Assembly (NCBI RefSeq): GCF_021030645.1
Contig: NZ_JACGCJ010000013.1
Location: forward strand, 1-64,000
Source: Agrilactobacillus fermenti
GTDB lineage: Bacteria > Bacillota > Bacilli > Lactobacillales > Lactobacillaceae
Reading direction: 5' to 3'
DNA length: 64,000 nucleotides
Positions within the stretch are counted from its first letter, which is position 1. Each line of letters begins with the position of its first letter. Shown here piece by piece: positions 10,400 to 19,824 of the stretch. The translations under genes were made by a program, and so were the position numbers. The notes under the pieces were generated by a model. The model was not told the origin of the DNA. It worked only from the letters and a program-made list of their open reading frames with translations, and did not search any database.

Positions 10400-11875
10400 C
10401 TAGAATATCCAGCCAAGTACAGAATGGATAGCACCGCTGACAGCATTCACAATACCATTAGCTGCTTTAATTGTTGCATCAGTTAAAGTACCAATGATGT
10501 TCTGCTTGGAAACAGAAGGTACTGTCCCACTTGGGGTATCTGTCTTTTCGTTACCCGTGCTGACAACTTTTTGTGTCGTTGTCGTTGGTGTTGTGATCCC
10601 GGCAGCAGCAGAAGCACCAGAACCATTAGCGACACTGGCATTAGCTGTGGCACCAGCAGATAAGGCGGTATCTACACCGGCAACTGCAGCAGAAGCATGT
10701 GCATCAACACTTAATGGTGTAACAACGACTTTCTTATCTGGTGTAATACCAGCAACGACCCAAACACCTAAAGGACCAACATAAACTTGAGCCCCAACCT
10801 TCCATTGCATCAAACCAAATGGTCCAGAGAAGGAAATCTCACCATGGGCTGTGGCACCTAAAATACCAACACCAGCGCCAGCTGAAACAATCGTGTAGTG
10901 GTTAGCATCTAACGCAACTTTAGCACCAGCTTCAGCATACACACCAGGTACATTCGTCTTATCAGATTTTGCAACAACATCTTTTTTGAAGTAAACATTG
11001 ACATCGTTAGTTTCAGCCAACTTATCAATATTAAGTTTACCATCAGTTATTTGTTGAATGGCGCCGCCATTTACCGTGTAATGATCTGGTGTATAGTTCC
11101 AACTATCATTTGTAAAACTATTTACATCATCATAACTAAAAGCATTACCAATTTTAGTTGTGTCATCAGAAATAGTTTTTGTCATTGGTTTATCGTTAAC
11201 AACAATCGGATTCCCTTTTTCATCCAAATAATTGATATTTACAGTTGCCTGCTTTGGCATATTTACATAAACATCAACTTCGGCAGTGCCTCCAGCTTCA
11301 GAATGGTTCACAACGCCTAAAGTAGTCTTGTCACTAGTAGTATCCAACTCTAAACCATCAACTGGGGTTTTAACTTCAACCTTGTTAACGTCAATAGCTT
11401 TTTCAGGCAGTTTGTACGTTAGCTTACCACTTTCATTGTATTTATAAGCATCTGAAGGCTGTAACTTACCTATTTGGTCACCAGTAGCTGCATCAATATA
11501 TTTGATATTAATGGTAGAAGTTGCTGTGATCTGTTTGTAATACCCCTTAATTAACTGACTCTTAAGTGGAAAACCGTCTGGATTCACCGAATCAATCTTA
11601 TAGCCTACCAATTCTGGTAGCTTTTGTAAATCAATCTTTTGTCTTGGTGTACCAGTAATATTAGTAGGTAACCCGCTTGTAACATCGGCAGGTAATGCTT
11701 GGCGACTGACACTATCAAAAGCAGCATAGTCATACTGAATTTGTTTTGCGGCAGCCATAGCAGTTGAGGATTGAACTGCACCTAATTGGCTCGGACTGCC
11801 AATACTAATCGCACCACCAACACCAAGACCTAGAGCTAATACAGCCAATAAGCTATATTTTTTAAAACTTTTCAT
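10400..11875 (-). CDS. Secreted protein with MucBP-like repeats and Ala/Gly-rich beta region
   Basis: This is a 491-residue exported protein with an N-terminal signal peptide (basic start, hydrophobic core at about 8-30, probable cleavage after AMAAA). Two MucBP-like segments (about 110-205 and 205-300) contain INIKYIDAATG and VNINYLDEKG. The next 120 residues alternate small and hydrophobic residues in a beta-like pattern (for example AEAGAKVALDAN, VGAQVYVGPLGVWVV). A Thr/Ser-rich linker leads to a C-terminal amphipathic helix rich in Ile, Ala, Gly and Trp (about 458-491). There is no LPXTG motif or terminal anchor. The GGGAGGAAC ribosome site supports the start. The function is unknown; an adhesin or membrane-active secreted protein is possible. 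Confidence 0.7.
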   Translation of the reverse strand: MKSFKKYSLLAVLALGLGVGGAISIGSPSQLGAVQSSTAMAAAKQIQYDYAAFDSVSRQALPADVTSGLPTNITGTPRQKIDLQKLPELVGYKIDSVNPDGFPLKSQLIKGYYKQITATSTINIKYIDAATGDQIGKLQPSDAYKYNESGKLTYKLPEKAIDVNKVEVKTPVDGLELDTTSDKTTLGVVNHSEAGGTAEVDVYVNMPKQATVNINYLDEKGNPIVVNDKPMTKTISDDTTKIGNAFSYDDVNSFTNDSWNYTPDHYTVNGGAIQQITDGKLNIDKLAETNDVNVYFKKDVVAKSDKTNVPGVYAEAGAKVALDANHYTIVSAGAGVGILGATAHGEISFSGPFGLMQWKVGAQVYVGPLGVWVVAGITPDKKVVVTPLSVDAHASAAVAGVDTALSAGATANASVANGSGASAAAGITTPTTTTQKVVSTGNEKTDTPSGTVPSVSKQNIIGTLTDATIKAANGIVNAVSGAIHSVLGWIF

Positions 11876-12038
11876 TTTTGTTCCTCCCAGTATAATTAAA
11901 ATTTATTGGAATTAGTAATAACTATTCCTATATAATTAAATTTAATCCACTTCAATAAAAAAAGCAATTGATAACCTCTGATTTTGTTAAAATAATAATA
12001 ATAAATATTAATCACTAACAATGATATTTAAATTATTA

Positions 12039-15000
12039 TTAATTAGTAGATGTTGTCATAGTCCACTCAAGTTCCCCCGTATAGGTACCTTGACCCACAC
12101 CGTCATTTTTATCTGTTACTGTTAGCACCGGACCGGCAGTATAAACACCATTAGTTTTCCAAGTATCCGATATTACTGCTGAGGTATCAGAACTGGTCTT
12201 GTAAATCAAAACGGAATTATCCGTAATACTCTCAGCAGTGGTACCACTCTTAGCTGGTTGGAAGGCCAAACCGTCCGGAATACTTTGGTGCGTCTGCATA
12301 TTGGTTAGTGGCTTTGTAGCCTTTAAGTAAATACTTAAGTTCTTATTCGGTGTGGTGTTTTCAAACGATAACTGTCCTTGATTATCACCTTTTGTACCTT
12401 TAGGGTCATCCAGAGTTTCAGCATAGTATTGCCCTGGCATACCGATTTTATGCTGACCAAAATTAACATTCGGTACTGTTAATTTCAAATAACCTTGATC
12501 TATATAGTGATAATTAATTGTAATTGGCTTATTAGCCGTTACACCATCAGTCTGTGTTGGAGTTAACGACCCGGAGGCATTACTTGGCGTCCCCGTCTTT
12601 TTATAATTATGGTCATCTACTGTTAACGTGTCTGGTGCATTACCAGCCGTTGCGTAAGTCCAATCAGTGGTCGCCGGGTCAAATAAATTCTTAGTACCAT
12701 CAATATAATTATATGAATCACCTGCAAAAGCATAATACTGCTGCACTTTTGTGTCCGGAATTAATTTATCACTTGTATCAGTTGCCTGAACCGTTGCTTG
12801 AAGGTTGAAATAAATTGGCTTATTTACTGTAATGGTTCTTATCCGTGAAACGTAACCTGTATCATCCACCGCATAGAGGTAGAGCGTATGCCCGCCCTCT
12901 TGTGGTGTCTGTAGCTTTTGAAGATCAGAGGTATCCGTAATTTTACCAGTATACGGGGTATAGTCACTTGACACACCAGTTGCTGATAATAATTTCTTAG
13001 AGCCATCAGAATCATCCCCTGTAATATGTTTCGAGTCCAATGGCGTATCAATCGTATAGCGCACGGATACATTAGTACTATCTAAATCTTGCAAACTTAC
13101 TGGCACCTCATTACGGGTGTTATCCATGCGCAAATAACTCTTATCTGCCTCTAATCCGGGAGCTAATGCTGTACCCAAATCTGCATTAAAGCCCATCACA
13201 ACATTTTTCCCTGGTTTAAAGTCCCCCACATAATTCGGCGACCATTTCATCAAAATTGAGGTGTCATAGGCATTATTTTTTGTCTTGCTGCCAAAAGCAA
13301 TTGTGTTTGCCTTATCAGGATCGGTGTTTGCCATACCGACATCATCTGCTTTATTAAAAATTGACCATACCTGTGATCCAGTGTCTGGATGTTTTTTGTA
13401 AAATATCCCAGTGCCATCTTCAGATACCATAAAAGCATTTGGCTGCACAGCTGCCCCATTCTGCATACTTCCGCCCGTGGGATATGTCGTAAAAGTAGTG
13501 CCCATCCACCCATCAGGCGCGAAATCACTATTAAAATTAAAAGCCACTTGATACTTATAATCACTATTTGTTAAATCTGAAGGGCGAATCACCAAACCCT
13601 CAATTTTACCATTTCGTGGTCCTGACGTACCTATGCCAGAATAACGAATGGGAACACCATCATCGGGGGAACCATCGTCATTATTGGGATGTCCTAAAGC
13701 TGTATCGTACTCACGGGTAAAATACAAGTTCGAAAGATCCTTTGTATTCGTTTGATTACCATAAATTGTTTTTGGATTTGTTACAACCTCACTCATCGCC
13801 ATCTGCTGCTGATCATCCGTAGGTTTAATTGTATTCTCAACATGTAAGATAATAGGCTCATCAGTAGGCATATTATAACTGCTCAATTTATTAGGGTCTG
13901 TGATGTAGCCATCGTAACTCAAATAAATCGTATCATTATCATCAGTATCCGGCCACATGTGAATATGCTTGACATCATCAAACCCCGCGGTTAGATACCC
14001 ACCACCAACACTTCCACTTGATTGTAACGAACTGATATCTGCTTCCCCATTTTTATTACCAATCAATAAACCCGAAGTAGTCTGATACTCGTCGTAATCA
14101 TCTAGTGGTGGTTCACCACTATCCCCAAAGGTAGAGACAATTCTTGTTTTGCCACCGATAACAATATTGACATTAGGGATATCCATATTATAAGCGAATT
14201 CTGGCATTTTATGAGTTTCAGTAGTATTAGGCGTTGGATCACCATTTATATCAGTACTATTAGGTGTATAGATATAACCATAAGCATATTGCAAAGCAAT
14301 TTGATTTTTCTTTTGAGTTTCTATATTAGCATGAACGCGATTAATATCTGGCCGCCACAAATTAAAGGTGATTTTTAACGATTGACCATTTTTGGTAACA
14401 TTATAAATCACTTTTTTACCATTATAATCTAATACAGACATTTTCTTGACTGATAGGGTCACAGCTTTGCCACTAGCATCATAGTCTAAAGTCACGTCAT
14501 TACTCGATAACTCACTTGCCGAATCTAATTTGAAATCGCTACTAGTCAGTGTTGCTGGATCAATCCCACCAGGATTAAGCTCAGCAGTAGCTATCCCACT
14601 AGTTGCTGTGGACGCAAAAGTAGCCGCCGCTGTCCCTGTGTCAGTTCCTTCTGGTACCTCATCAATGTAACTTTGTGCTGGTGTCGTCGCTGCCGCAGCC
14701 ATAGTCGTGAAGTTCGTGAAACCACTAGTAGTCAGTGATTGGTTGGCGTTTTGTGTCGGAATCGTATTGGCTAGTGCTGGACTTAGGGCTGTTTGTGAAA
14801 CCACATTAGGATTGATTTCGGGATGCAGTGTCTTTAAGAACCATACTTGTTTGGCGCTTGGTAAATTAACGAATTGTTGGGCGGAATATGGCGTCCCCAC
14901 GATAGCCTGATACACCCATGCCGGATAAGCACTAGTCGCTGCTTTTTTTGTGTTATTCTTAACTGTTGTTGTCGTTGGCTGATCACTAGCCGCAAACGCG

Positions 15001-15098
15001 CGTACATTTGACTGTGCAAAAGGCATCACAAAAATACCCAAAAAAGCTAATAATAATACCAACGGTGCATGGTTATCATTACGCCGTGTTGAATCCAT
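12039..15098 (-). CDS. Large secreted surface protein with degenerate WxL-like C-terminus
   Basis: This is a 1019-residue exported protein. Residues 1-37 form a signal peptide ending near AFAAS. A Thr/Ala-rich region of about 150 residues follows, then a large beta-rich region with many Asp, Asn and Thr residues. Around 775-870 a MucBP-like unit ends in ITINYHYID. The last 150 residues (VPNVNFGQHKIGMPGQYYAE to GTYTGELEWTM) resemble a WxL peptidoglycan-binding domain, which normally ends in YTATLTWTL. Here the final motif reads WTM, and GQLSF stands where a GWxL would be expected. No DUF916 or other WxL partner gene is nearby. No LPXTG is seen. GGGGGAGA precedes the ATG. Confidence 0.7.
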   Translation of the reverse strand: MDSTRRNDNHAPLVLLLAFLGIFVMPFAQSNVRAFAASDQPTTTTVKNNTKKAATSAYPAWVYQAIVGTPYSAQQFVNLPSAKQVWFLKTLHPEINPNVVSQTALSPALANTIPTQNANQSLTTSGFTNFTTMAAAATTPAQSYIDEVPEGTDTGTAAATFASTATSGIATAELNPGGIDPATLTSSDFKLDSASELSSNDVTLDYDASGKAVTLSVKKMSVLDYNGKKVIYNVTKNGQSLKITFNLWRPDINRVHANIETQKKNQIALQYAYGYIYTPNSTDINGDPTPNTTETHKMPEFAYNMDIPNVNIVIGGKTRIVSTFGDSGEPPLDDYDEYQTTSGLLIGNKNGEADISSLQSSGSVGGGYLTAGFDDVKHIHMWPDTDDNDTIYLSYDGYITDPNKLSSYNMPTDEPIILHVENTIKPTDDQQQMAMSEVVTNPKTIYGNQTNTKDLSNLYFTREYDTALGHPNNDDGSPDDGVPIRYSGIGTSGPRNGKIEGLVIRPSDLTNSDYKYQVAFNFNSDFAPDGWMGTTFTTYPTGGSMQNGAAVQPNAFMVSEDGTGIFYKKHPDTGSQVWSIFNKADDVGMANTDPDKANTIAFGSKTKNNAYDTSILMKWSPNYVGDFKPGKNVVMGFNADLGTALAPGLEADKSYLRMDNTRNEVPVSLQDLDSTNVSVRYTIDTPLDSKHITGDDSDGSKKLLSATGVSSDYTPYTGKITDTSDLQKLQTPQEGGHTLYLYAVDDTGYVSRIRTITVNKPIYFNLQATVQATDTSDKLIPDTKVQQYYAFAGDSYNYIDGTKNLFDPATTDWTYATAGNAPDTLTVDDHNYKKTGTPSNASGSLTPTQTDGVTANKPITINYHYIDQGYLKLTVPNVNFGQHKIGMPGQYYAETLDDPKGTKGDNQGQLSFENTTPNKNLSIYLKATKPLTNMQTHQSIPDGLAFQPAKSGTTAESITDNSVLIYKTSSDTSAVISDTWKTNGVYTAGPVLTVTDKNDGVGQGTYTGELEWTMTTSTN

Positions 15099-15446
15099 GA
15101 TAATGGTCTCCCCCTAGAATGAAAAACTAAAAACCCACTTTTTAGAAATACGTTTTGGTTTGTTCCAATTTTTGTTTGTGATTTAAATCTAAAATTATTT
15201 ATTTTTAAAAGACTATCAAACTAATTTACAGCTCTTTTAAATATTATTCAATTCTATTATATCGAAGCTAGCTAAAACAACGGCACCAATTTCGGATAAT
15301 AATTATATATTTATTTGAATATTAGTAAGATGTATAAATTAAATTCCCAATTTGTGACTATTTTATATTGCTCAGGGCGAATACCCATACAGATCAATGG
15401 AATCATGATATACTTTAAGTCAGTAAATACTTATTGGGGTCTTAAT
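15099..15446. other. Intergenic region between divergent surface-protein genes
   Basis: This 348-bp AT-rich stretch holds the promoters of two divergent genes. An extended -10 (TGATATACT, ending near 15416) can serve the plus-strand gene at 15447. No repeat or RNA structure stood out. Confidence 0.4.
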
Positions 15447-16478
15447 ATGAAGCGACAGCAACGATCAAATAATCGGTCACGACAAACCAAAGCAAAAAAA
15501 ACAGCGCCAATAGCAGCAACCAGTCGGGGTGATCGCCGCCAAATCAAACCAAAGCGACCTAAAAAGCGTTTTTTCAAGCACGTCTGGGTTTGGTGTTTGC
15601 TTGGCCTGCTTCTTTTTGGCGTGCTTTTTTCACTGATGACCACATTAAAGACCAGCAGCCAGGAAACTACGGCAACAAATACCCCGCAAACCACTTTACA
15701 ATTAGATCGAACCCAATTTTTAACAAACAAACATGGTGTTGCTACCGTGACTGGTAAAGGTGCAGCCGCTGCAACCATTTATGTAGATAATCAAAAACAA
15801 ACAACTGTCAATAAACATGGTAAATTTCATTTCAAATATAAGTTAGACACGCCACAGACGCAAACGATCCAAGTGACTGCCCGGAGTTTTGTCGGCACGA
15901 CGCAAAGTAAACAAGCGGCTGTTGTGCCAAGCCGCGCCTATCTTGAATATTTCAATAAATCGGCAAGCCGGTCCAGTAATCGGGTGGATTCCAGTTCAAG
16001 TAATAGCGCTACAATGCCTAATACTGGCAGTGACTCGGCTGCACAATCGAGCAATAGTGCGCCCGCACCAGATGATCAGCAGGCTGCAAGTCAAGATAAA
16101 TCCGCCGATAACGGACACAGTCCCTTGGCAGCGACCAAAACAATCAATTTTGAATTTGATAGTACGACAATCACTACTGTAGAAACACAGGTCGATAATG
16201 GGCAAGTCAAAGTCATTCTTAATTGGGTCAATAAGGCCAATCAACAAGCACCAACATTTAACAGCCTCATTTCAAGCGTAGCTGTATCGCAAAATGGACA
16301 AAGCCTAGACAATGTTCAAAACGATGATACGAATACGAATCAACTACCACAATTTCAAAATACAGTTGGAGCCACGATTCCCATCACCCTTTTGTTTAAA
16401 TTGACAAATAGTAATGATCCACTTACGATCACGATCACGCCTAAAGACGTTCCCGCTCAAACTGTTCAAATACCTTAA
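15447..16478 (+). CDS. Membrane-anchored protein with Ig-like and DUF5067-like domains
   Basis: This is a 343-residue protein. The first 45 residues are very basic, followed by one membrane helix (WCLLGLLLFGVLFSLM), so the rest is outside the cell (type II topology). An Ig-like domain (about 80-165, LTNKHGVATVTGKG to VTARSF) and a Ser/Asn/Asp-rich linker precede a C-terminal domain with FNSLISSVAVSQNGQSLD and ITPKD, resembling DUF5067. MPNTG in the linker mimics a sortase motif but no membrane segment or charged tail follows, so it is unlikely to be used. The start at 15447 follows TTGGGGTC; the frame runs 44 codons further upstream without composition typical of the protein. Confidence 0.7.
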   Translation: MKRQQRSNNRSRQTKAKKTAPIAATSRGDRRQIKPKRPKKRFFKHVWVWCLLGLLLFGVLFSLMTTLKTSSQETTATNTPQTTLQLDRTQFLTNKHGVATVTGKGAAAATIYVDNQKQTTVNKHGKFHFKYKLDTPQTQTIQVTARSFVGTTQSKQAAVVPSRAYLEYFNKSASRSSNRVDSSSSNSATMPNTGSDSAAQSSNSAPAPDDQQAASQDKSADNGHSPLAATKTINFEFDSTTITTVETQVDNGQVKVILNWVNKANQQAPTFNSLISSVAVSQNGQSLDNVQNDDTNTNQLPQFQNTVGATIPITLLFKLTNSNDPLTITITPKDVPAQTVQIP

Positions 16479-16553
16479 CTTATAGCAGTTGCCAGCAGAC
16501 GTGCAAAACACACTTAATGCCCAATCTTAAAGCTTTGTTCCCCTGGCTTTATA

Positions 16554-16582
16554 TTGACAATAAGTTAGTAAAATGGTAATTT
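16554..16582 (+). promoter_or_regulatory. Promoter of the amino acid ABC importer operon
   Basis: TTGACA (16554-16559), a 17-bp spacer and TAATTT (16577-16582) lie about 55 bp before the substrate-binding protein gene. Confidence 0.65.
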
Positions 16583-16635
16583 TTAACATGTCTGTATTTC
16601 TGAATTAAATAACTTTTTAAGGGTGACTATATAAT

Positions 16636-17445
16636 ATGAAGAAATTTTCCAAAGTACTGGGTTTACTGACAGCAAGTTTGGGGCTAGCCTTGATCTTAGG
16701 TGCTTGTGGCAATCAGCAAGCTGGCGGTAAAACCGACAGTGTCAGCTCTGAATTAAAAACTAAAGGTGAATTGACCATTGGTTTAGAAGGTACTTTTGCA
16801 CCATACTCCTATCGTGACAACGGCAAACTGACCGGTTTTGAAGTAGATCTAGGTAAGGCAGTCGCTAAAAAGCTTGATCTGAAAGCTAAATTTGTGCCTA
16901 CCAAATGGGACTCATTGATCGCTGGTTTAGGCAGTAAAAAGTTTGATGCCGTTTTGAACAACATTACTGTGACACCGGCACGCCAAAAACAATATATTTT
17001 CTCCACGCCATATATTTATTCACGGACTTTCTTAATCACTAAGTCGGATAACACTACCATTAAATCGGTCAATGACTTGAAGAATCGAAAAGTTGCCGTG
17101 GGAACTGGCACAGAGAATGAAACGAATGCCCAAAAATATGGGGCTAAGATCGTCCCTTCTAATGCTTTTGAGAACTCTTTAGCCCTCGTGCGTCAAGGCC
17201 GCGCTGAAGCAACCTTGAACTCTCGTGAAGCATTCTTGGCTTACAGCAAAGAAAACGGATCAAAAGGCTTGAAACATCAATTAGTTCCAGAAGATAAGAT
17301 CCCAGCCGCTAAAGTTTCAATCATGTACAATAAGCAGTCGAAGACTTTGCAAAAGAAAGTCAATACAGCATTGAAACAATTGCGTGAAGATGGTACTTTG
17401 AAGAAGTTATCTGTTAAGTACTTTGGGGCTGATATTACCAAATAA
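16636..17445 (+). CDS. Amino acid ABC transporter substrate-binding lipoprotein
   Basis: This is an extracellular solute-binding protein of family 3 with 269 residues. The signal peptide ends in the lipobox LILGAC, so Cys24 is lipidated. The mature part begins with the family opening (GELTIGLEGTFAPYSYRD, then LTGFEVDLGKAVAKKL) and includes LNNITVTPARQKQYIFSTPY. Such proteins bind polar amino acids, for example glutamine, histidine, arginine or cystine; the ligand here is not determined. It heads an operon with a permease and an ATPase, separated from them by 170 bp containing a large inverted repeat that probably sets a higher level for the binding protein. Confidence 0.9.
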   Translation: MKKFSKVLGLLTASLGLALILGACGNQQAGGKTDSVSSELKTKGELTIGLEGTFAPYSYRDNGKLTGFEVDLGKAVAKKLDLKAKFVPTKWDSLIAGLGSKKFDAVLNNITVTPARQKQYIFSTPYIYSRTFLITKSDNTTIKSVNDLKNRKVAVGTGTENETNAQKYGAKIVPSNAFENSLALVRQGRAEATLNSREAFLAYSKENGSKGLKHQLVPEDKIPAAKVSIMYNKQSKTLQKKVNTALKQLREDGTLKKLSVKYFGADITK

Positions 17446-17487
17446 TGAGTTCATTATATTTATTCTAAATATTTGATAGCAAACATT

Positions 17488-17561
17488 CAGCGACCAAACG
17501 CTAATCTGAAAACTTGAATTAAAGGATTCATTCAAGTATGGCAGATTAAGTATGGTCGCTG
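17488..17561 (+). terminator. Three-tier inverted repeat between binding protein and permease genes
   Basis: Nested arms pair in order: CAGCGACCA (17488-17496) with TGGTCGCTG (17553-17561), AATCTG (17503-17508) with CAGATT (17542-17547), and CTTGAAT (17513-17519) with ATTCAAG (17530-17536). A short T-rich tail (TCTTTTG) follows. It is likely a partial terminator or 3'-stabilising structure in the ABC operon. Confidence 0.7.
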
Positions 17562-17617
17562 TCTTTTGAAACAAAGCAATTAAAGCAACTTAAATTAGTT
17601 CATTGGAGGCGATTTTG

Positions 17618-18319
17618 GTGTTACATACGATTATGACGTCACTGCCAGATTTGATCAAAGCTGGCGCAGAATACACCATTCCTTTAGCCATTATTTCCTT
17701 TGTGTTTGGCTTACTATTAGCCATTCTCACTGCGGTGGTTAAACTGATCCCTAAACCACAGTCGAACTTTGCGGCTTTCTGGTGGCAGATCTTACAGGCA
17801 ATTTTTTCTTTCTATGTTTGGTTATTCCGGTCGACCCCGTTGTTGGTTCAACTATTTATTATCTTCTTTGGCTTACCCAATGCAGGGGTTCAACTACCTG
17901 CCTTTCTTGCGGCCATTATTACATTCTCTCTAAACACGGGGGCCTATGCTTCAGAAACAATTCGTGCCTCGATCAATTCTGTGCCGAAAGACCAATGGGA
18001 AGCAGCCTATACATTAGGCATGACCAGTACGCAAGTTTTACGAAAAATTATCTTTCCACAAGCCATGCGCATTGCGATCCCGCCCCTTTCCAATTCTTTT
18101 ATTGGCCTCGTAAAAGATACATCGTTGGCAAGTTCAATTACCATTTTGGAAATGTTCACCGTTAGCCAGCAAATTACGGCCAAAAACTACCAACCGTTAT
18201 TGATGTATTCCATCGTTGCTGTTCTTTATGCTATCATTTGTTCGGTATTGACTTGGCTGCAGCATTATCTTGAAAAACGGACCTCCAAGTATGTCTCCAA
18301 AGAAGGTGTGATGAATTGA
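17618..18319 (+). CDS. Amino acid ABC transporter permease
   Basis: This is a 233-residue inner-membrane subunit of the HisM/GlnP type with about five helices. It carries the permease-ATPase coupling loop around EAAYTLGMTSTQVLRKIIFPQA, here spanning the conserved EAA...G segment. GTG at 17618 is chosen as start because GGAGG lies eight bases upstream; the reading from 17603 would overlap the ribosome site. Its stop overlaps the start of the ATPase gene (TTGA), so the two are translationally coupled. Confidence 0.9.
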   Translation: MLHTIMTSLPDLIKAGAEYTIPLAIISFVFGLLLAILTAVVKLIPKPQSNFAAFWWQILQAIFSFYVWLFRSTPLLVQLFIIFFGLPNAGVQLPAFLAAIITFSLNTGAYASETIRASINSVPKDQWEAAYTLGMTSTQVLRKIIFPQAMRIAIPPLSNSFIGLVKDTSLASSITILEMFTVSQQITAKNYQPLLMYSIVAVLYAIICSVLTWLQHYLEKRTSKYVSKEGVMN

Positions 18320-19053
18320 TCCGATTAGAACATGTAGACAAACGTTTCCAACAGCACCATGCCTTAAAAGATGTCTCCCTTGATTTTCCGGAGAATCAAA
18401 CTACAGTCATCATTGGCCCATCCGGTTCGGGTAAATCTACTCTATTGCGCGCAATCAATCTGTTAGAGCATCCTGAAACAGGCCATTTAAAATTTGATGA
18501 CTTAGACGTGGATTTCAGCAAACCATTAACGAATAAAGTTAAGTTTGCTGTACGCCGTAAGTCAGGTATGGTTTTTCAGAATTGGAACTTATTTCCACAT
18601 CTAACCGTTTTAGAGAATATCACGGAGGGCCCGCGCGTTGTTTTGCATCAGTCCAAGGCTAAAAGCGAACAACGTGCCCAAGAACTACTTAAACTGGTGG
18701 GGCTGCCAGATACTGGTAAACGGTACCCCAATCAACTTTCTGGTGGTCAACAACAGCGTATCTCTATTTGTCGAGCTTTAGCTATGGATCCAGAGTATAT
18801 TTTGTTAGATGAACCAACTAGTGCCCTAGATCCCGAACTAGAAACTCAAGTACTCCGAGTCTTAAAAGATTTAGCGGCGCAACACCAAGCAATGATCGTG
18901 GTCACCCATAACATGGATTTTGCCCGTTTGGTCGCTGATCGAATCGTCTTCTTTGAAGATGGTGAAGTACTATATGATGGTGCTGCCAAAGCATTTTTCG
19001 CAGCACCATCGGGTCGAATCAAACAATTCTTAGAAGCCATTACTTTGGGATAA
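18316..19053 (+). CDS. Amino acid ABC transporter ATP-binding protein
   Basis: This is a 245-residue ATPase of the GlnQ/HisP class. Walker A is GPSGSGKST, the Q-loop region is GMVFQNWNLFPHLTV, the signature is LSGGQQQR, and Walker B is YILLDEPTSALDPE with the switch His in VVTHNMDF. It uses a TTG start overlapping the permease stop. It completes the importer with the genes at 16636 and 17618, and the operon ends in the hairpin at 19077-19122. Confidence 0.93.
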   Translation: MIRLEHVDKRFQQHHALKDVSLDFPENQTTVIIGPSGSGKSTLLRAINLLEHPETGHLKFDDLDVDFSKPLTNKVKFAVRRKSGMVFQNWNLFPHLTVLENITEGPRVVLHQSKAKSEQRAQELLKLVGLPDTGKRYPNQLSGGQQQRISICRALAMDPEYILLDEPTSALDPELETQVLRVLKDLAAQHQAMIVVTHNMDFARLVADRIVFFEDGEVLYDGAAKAFFAAPSGRIKQFLEAITLG

Positions 19054-19076
19054 CCACATTACAACACCTACCATAA

Positions 19077-19122
19077 AAAAGAGTCTAAAAACAAAGCATC
19101 CGTTTTGTTTTTAGACTCTTTT
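19077..19122. terminator. Bidirectional terminator hairpin, repeat-family module 1
   Basis: AAAAGAGTCTAAAAACAAA pairs with TTTGTTTTTAGACTCTTTT with a short loop. It lies between the convergent ATPase gene (+) and the SDR-like gene (-). The sequence GTTTGTGAACAATTTTAATTTAAA immediately beside it resembles the module junction at 38276-38300 and contains the stop of the SDR-like gene. Confidence 0.85.
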
Positions 19123-19137
19123 AGTTTGTGAACAATT

Positions 19138-19782
19138 TTAATTTAAAACATTTACTAGTGGTTCACTGCCATTGAAAATATCATATTCCTGCCGAATCGT
19201 ACTTGGTGTTCCAAGTGCAGTCACGATAAAATTAGCGACATCAGCGCGGGCAATCGTATTATGTTCAGCCGTTAAAGTTCTTGGCCCTACAAAATACCGT
19301 TTGGTTTCATTATCATCTGTCAAAATACCTGGACGAACGATCGTATAATTTAACCCAGAAGTCTTCAATACCCGGTCAGCGTAATACTTGGCTGCCATAT
19401 ATGGTCGAATGACATCGCCCCAAGTTGCTCGGTGGTTGCTAGCTGCTGAACTGACAATGACAAATCGACGGCTGCCAGCTGTCTTTGCGGCTTCCATCGC
19501 TTTAACTGCACCATCTAAATCAATCAATAAAGTCATGTCATCGCCGGTACTGCCACCAGATCCAGCGGTAAAAACAACAGCATCCATGCCTTGCAATGTC
19601 TGTGCTAAAGCTGACACATCAGCTAACAGGTCCACATGAACAGGTGTCGCACCCAATGATTTGATTGTCTGGGCTTGAGTTTCATCACGAATACCCGCAA
19701 ACACCTCATAGCCAGCCTGTTGTAGCTTTGGTAATAACAACTGTCCCACTTTACCGTGGGCTCCGATTACAAATACCTTCAT
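19138..19782 (-). CDS. NAD(P)-binding SDR-like oxidoreductase (YhfK/YwnB type)
   Basis: This is a 214-residue atypical short-chain dehydrogenase. The N-terminal dinucleotide motif is GAHGKVGQ, followed by a Rossmann fold with VDLLAD and VVFTAGSGG. YMAAKYYAD occupies the place of the classical YxxxK. The NAD(P)H-binding family (PF13460) includes B. subtilis YhfK, of uncertain substrate. AGGAGG before the ATG at 19782 fixes the start. It is a single gene ending at the shared terminator. Confidence 0.82.
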   Translation of the reverse strand: MKVFVIGAHGKVGQLLLPKLQQAGYEVFAGIRDETQAQTIKSLGATPVHVDLLADVSALAQTLQGMDAVVFTAGSGGSTGDDMTLLIDLDGAVKAMEAAKTAGSRRFVIVSSAASNHRATWGDVIRPYMAAKYYADRVLKTSGLNYTIVRPGILTDDNETKRYFVGPRTLTAEHNTIARADVANFIVTALGTPSTIRQEYDIFNGSEPLVNVLN

Positions 19783-19824
19783 CAAATGGCCTCCTAAATT
19801 AAGATTACCCTTTAATTGTAACCT

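Noticed and set aside
15315-15446. 44-codon N-terminal extension of the DUF5067-like protein
   Set aside because: The basic region plus membrane helix starts at 15447 with a ribosome site; the extension contains the likely promoter.
15990-16030. MPNTG motif as a sortase anchor
   Set aside because: No hydrophobic segment and basic tail follow, and the protein continues for about 150 residues with an N-terminal membrane anchor.
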